The notes beneath the pieces were generated by a model. It had not been told where the DNA came from and did not search any database. It was given only the letters and a program-made list of their open reading frames with translations. A stretch of DNA of 64,000 nt. Source: Sipunculus nudus. Its lineage: Eukaryota; Annelida; Sipuncula; Golfingiida; Sipunculidae. The position numbers and the translations under genes are program-made. How positions within the stretch are numbered: position 1 is the first letter of the stretch; each line of letters begins with the position of its first letter. The DNA is taken from positions 67,542,676 to 67,606,675 of the forward strand of contig CM049316.1 of NCBI GenBank assembly GCA_026874595.1. Direction: 5' to 3'. Of this stretch, positions 60,902-64,000 are shown one piece after another.

Positions 60902-63900
60902 ATGATGCGAGTTTATTTCAATCTTAGTTCAGGATTTAATATTCCATTTGATCTAAAAAACACAAGAAAATTCTTATAATGTTTAATTATTGTCTTATTA
61001 TTTTTCAAATATTTTTAAATGCATTTGCAGGACATGTGTTAACACTGCAGTGACACACACAAACTCACCCTCTCTCACACACACATATACAAGGTAGGTA
61101 AATAGCTGGCTTTAGGTTTTCTGAGAACTTTGAGTGGCCTCAGTAGTGCGCAAATGCCGACTACTTCCGGTTGACCTGCTTATAAACCAATTGACACAGA
61201 CAGCTGAAAATGATGTGTCACTTAAGTCTTAGGAGTCCAGTTTGAAGTTCGATTTGATATCTTTAATAGTAATTTTTAATATGTAAATTACAAGAAGGTG
61301 AGGCGTCTCGTCTGTGAAACCTATATAAGAAATGGCCAATTTTTCAAACCTGTTCGGCAGAATTTTAGTCCTTATAAATTATAACGTTATCCATGAAACC
61401 GGCTCATTTATTGTCAACATTACAAACCATATACATTTTACAGTAAAGACTGGAACCCCGCTGTTTCTAAGCTACACCTGGGGCTGAAGGGAGTGAAGAT
61501 AGATGAAGTAGGAGATGGCACCAAGGCTACGTCATCACGACCTCATTACGAGGGTCCTACCGTCCGTCCACTCGTCATGCCCGTACACCAGTCCTCTACC
61601 TACATCGTAGAGTCCGTGGACGAGTATCTACAAATACTGAAACATGTACGTGTGGTCCGTGGACGAGTATCTAATGATACTTAAACATGTAAGTGTGGTC
61701 CGTTGACGAGTATCTGCAGAAACTGTAACATGTACGTATTATCCGTGGACGAATATCTGCAGATACTGAAACATGTAAGTGTGGTCCGTGGACGAGTATC
61801 TTCAGATACTGAAACATGTAAGTGTAATCGGTGGACGAGTATCTACAGATACTGAAACATGTAAGTGTGGTCCGTGGACGAGTATCTACATATACTGAAG
61901 CATGTAAGTGTGGTCCATTGGCGAGTATATACAGATACTGAAACTTACAAATATGGTCGACGGTCGAGTGTCTACAGATACTGAAGCATGTAAAGGCAGC
62001 ACACCCTCAAGCACATTAAAAATTCTAGCACAAATAATCTTAATATCATGTAGGTGAATCACGTGAAAAAAGTCCCTGCGAAAAGCTCAGGTTAAAATAT
62101 ACAACGTTCATTGTCTACCAGGTCATTACAAAACGTTTCCTCTAAACTACCATGGATTTTTAGGGGTGCATGTAATTTTTATCAAATATAGATAGTTATG
62201 GGGCTAGTTATGTTTGCAATTTCAATTATTCTTACAGCAAGGCTACATTTACAGCCGTCTGGGAACCCTAAACCTGGACAATGTAGAATGCACGGTGAAG
62301 GACTTAGAAGGCGGCGCCGGAAGTCTGGCCTTTACGTCCGGTATGGCGGCCATAACCACAGCCTTCCTTACATTGCTCAAAGCAGGAGATCACGTGGTAC
62401 GTGTCCCTTAAAGCCACCACTAGTCCATGTGCCTTTCTGTGTGCTGTATCGTTGGATCACGTTTTTATCTGATATGTTGTATATGATAACCAAGGGTTGG
62501 ACTAAGGCTGCCCCATAAGACTCAATATGCAGGCCTTTTAATGAGAAAAAAAGCGACGTGTCCAGGACGCCCAGACCAAAATATTTATGCGTCACATTGC
62601 AATATTCTTTGTCCCGATGGAAAATGATCTGTGTAAAATTTTAAAAGAATGTGTAAAATAGTGTTTTATTTTACATCATTTTCGTTTCATTACATTATTA
62701 GATATAACGTTATCATATCATTATTCGATGAGAATTAGGGCCAATTGTAAACACGATTTTTACACAACTGCCTGGTTTAAGGTAGTCGGCAATAATCAGC
62801 GACTACAACATGAGACATCTTTGATCCTCTAGGGCCAACAGCCAGATTTTTCGCGCTTCCGCTTGGACCCCCATAACCGAGCGTCCAATTGAGATTTTGC
62901 GCGAGAGACAGACGCTTATCCCAGCGTTCCTGAAATTCTCACTCAAAATATTGTTTCAATCAAACTAAAAACATAAATTATAAGTGAGAAAGAAAGATTA
63001 TAAAGTGGGAAAATTACTATTAAATATTTTGATAATTTTTAGCTCAGCTAACTCAAAGTCATCTGAGCTATAGCGCTAACTCTTTGTCCGCCGTCCATCT
63101 GTCCGTTTGTCTGTCTGTATGTCTGTCTGTCTGTTCACCAGGCACAAATCGTAAACGCTAGACCCTGGATCTTCTAATTCGACATCCAGAGAGGGTCATG
63201 TAAAATCTCCTTGGAAATCTGAAATTAGGTCTCTCTTACCGATATCCTGCAAACTATGGGACTCACCCCGAATAATTAAAAAGCTCCAGTATCTGTACAG
63301 CTAATGCATTGATCACTGTGGTGCTTTGCATGCATATTGATCATGGAGTATTTCATTAGTTCCTGCAGACTACTGGGGCCACCATGACTTTTTTTTTTTA
63401 ATTTGTAAGACCTTCAATGATGCAATCGCCCGTTAACAGGGCACAGATCATAACCACAAAGCCTAGAATCATAAACCTCTGCATCCTTAGAGGTCATCAA
63501 AAGTTCTCCTCAGAAACATGAAAATAGGCCACTGTGACCCATATTCTTTGAGTTTTGAACCCCGAGAATAATTTAAAAATACACACTAATTGCCAGATTC
63601 CTCAGGAAGGGCTTGATGGAATGTCAACAAATTTGGTTTGCTGATGGGTCTCAATTTACCTTAGCTACTGGGAATGCAATATCTTAATTTTCACGAAATC
63701 TTACCTGTATTTTTAGAACACTAGGTCTTCTAACAAGGTACAGGTTGAAATCGAAAAGACTAGAAACATGAAGTTTCTCCTTAGAAACCTGAAATCAGGT
63801 CACTGTGACCTATATTTAAATAGTTACAGGGCATGTTTGAGCACCCCAGAAATATTGCAAATTATACACATATTGCCAGATTCCTCAGGAACGGCTGATT

Positions 63901-64000
63901 GGCTTGTTATTAAATTTAAGATGAATATGGGTATTGATGAACTTAAGCTAATATGCATGAATGATGATACAATTACATGGTCTTACTTGCAAGGACATAT
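60902..64000 (+). CDS. Copy D: gamma-lyase-like gene, 5' part only
   Basis: Exon 61444-61645 (67 codons after a split base) and exon 62238-62396 (53 codons) are open and in the same phases as in B and C; the rest lies beyond the window. The first exon product differs from C at several residues (for example KIDEVG for KIDDVG), whereas the second differs from C only at one (GAGSLAF for GAGGLAF). Like C it reads YSRLGTL where B has YSRLGTP. The candidate start at 60902 is followed by GC instead of the GT donor seen in C, so its splicing at that point is doubtful. Whether D keeps the PLP lysine cannot be told here. Confidence 0.8.
61610..61992 (+). repeat. 43-bp exon-end/splice-donor minisatellite, gene D
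   Basis: About nine units including the native exon end, whose own donor reads GTACGT. The right-hand units match gene C; the left-hand ones do not. Confidence 0.9.
61849..64000. repeat. Segment nearly identical to 48584-50735
   Basis: Partner of the C segment at offset 13265, with substitutions at 62322, 62706, 62737 and 63137. It runs to the window edge, so its true length is unknown. Confidence 0.93.

Overview
The window looks like nuclear DNA of an invertebrate animal. It is AT-rich, its genes are split into short coding exons with GT-AG introns of roughly 0.3 to 4 kb, and it carries many (AT)n tracts and short interspersed elements. A mollusc (bivalve or gastropod) is my best guess from the repeat style, but this is inference. 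No bacterial-type operon, CRISPR array or rRNA gene is visible. Most open reading frames are chance frames or pieces of exons.

Two gene families account for almost all recognisable coding sequence. (1) A cluster of four paralogues of a PLP-dependent Cys/Met-metabolism enzyme (cystathionine gamma-lyase / methionine gamma-lyase fold). Copy A (7760 down to 886, minus strand) is a decayed pseudogene. Copy B (34131-43953, plus) is intact and has all expected PLP-site residues. Copy C (47623-57173, plus) has open exons and consistent splice sites, but its PLP-binding lysine codon reads threonine. Copy D (from 60902, plus) runs off the right edge. B, C and D form a head-to-tail array with a period of about 13-14 kb. 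(2) A single SLC16/monocarboxylate-transporter-like gene (22810-27912, plus).

Layout: 1-10290 is the left arm of a large inverted duplication (pseudogene A and flanks). 10290-21480 is mostly unrecognised AT-rich DNA with a dead non-LTR reverse transcriptase (about 10990-12400), a 346-bp inverted-repeat element (16087-16432) and a GGAAC-rich short element. 21490-22730 is interspersed-repeat debris. 22810-27912 is the transporter. 27913-32050 is AT-rich intergenic DNA. 32060 to about 45370 is the right arm (gene B and flanks). 46000-64000 holds genes C and D.

The main oddities are these. A 43-bp minisatellite in the first long intron of B, C and D was made by amplifying the end of the preceding coding exon together with its GTAAGT splice donor. 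C and D are almost identical (four substitutions seen, no length change) over at least 2.15 kb, starting inside that minisatellite, while sequence just upstream differs by about 10 percent. Copies A and C have each lost the catalytic lysine by different events. A/B and C/D appear to use unrelated first exons. A hAT-like element has a filled site beside B and an empty site beside A. Gene-level calls rest on reading exons, phases and motifs by eye; no database search was possible.
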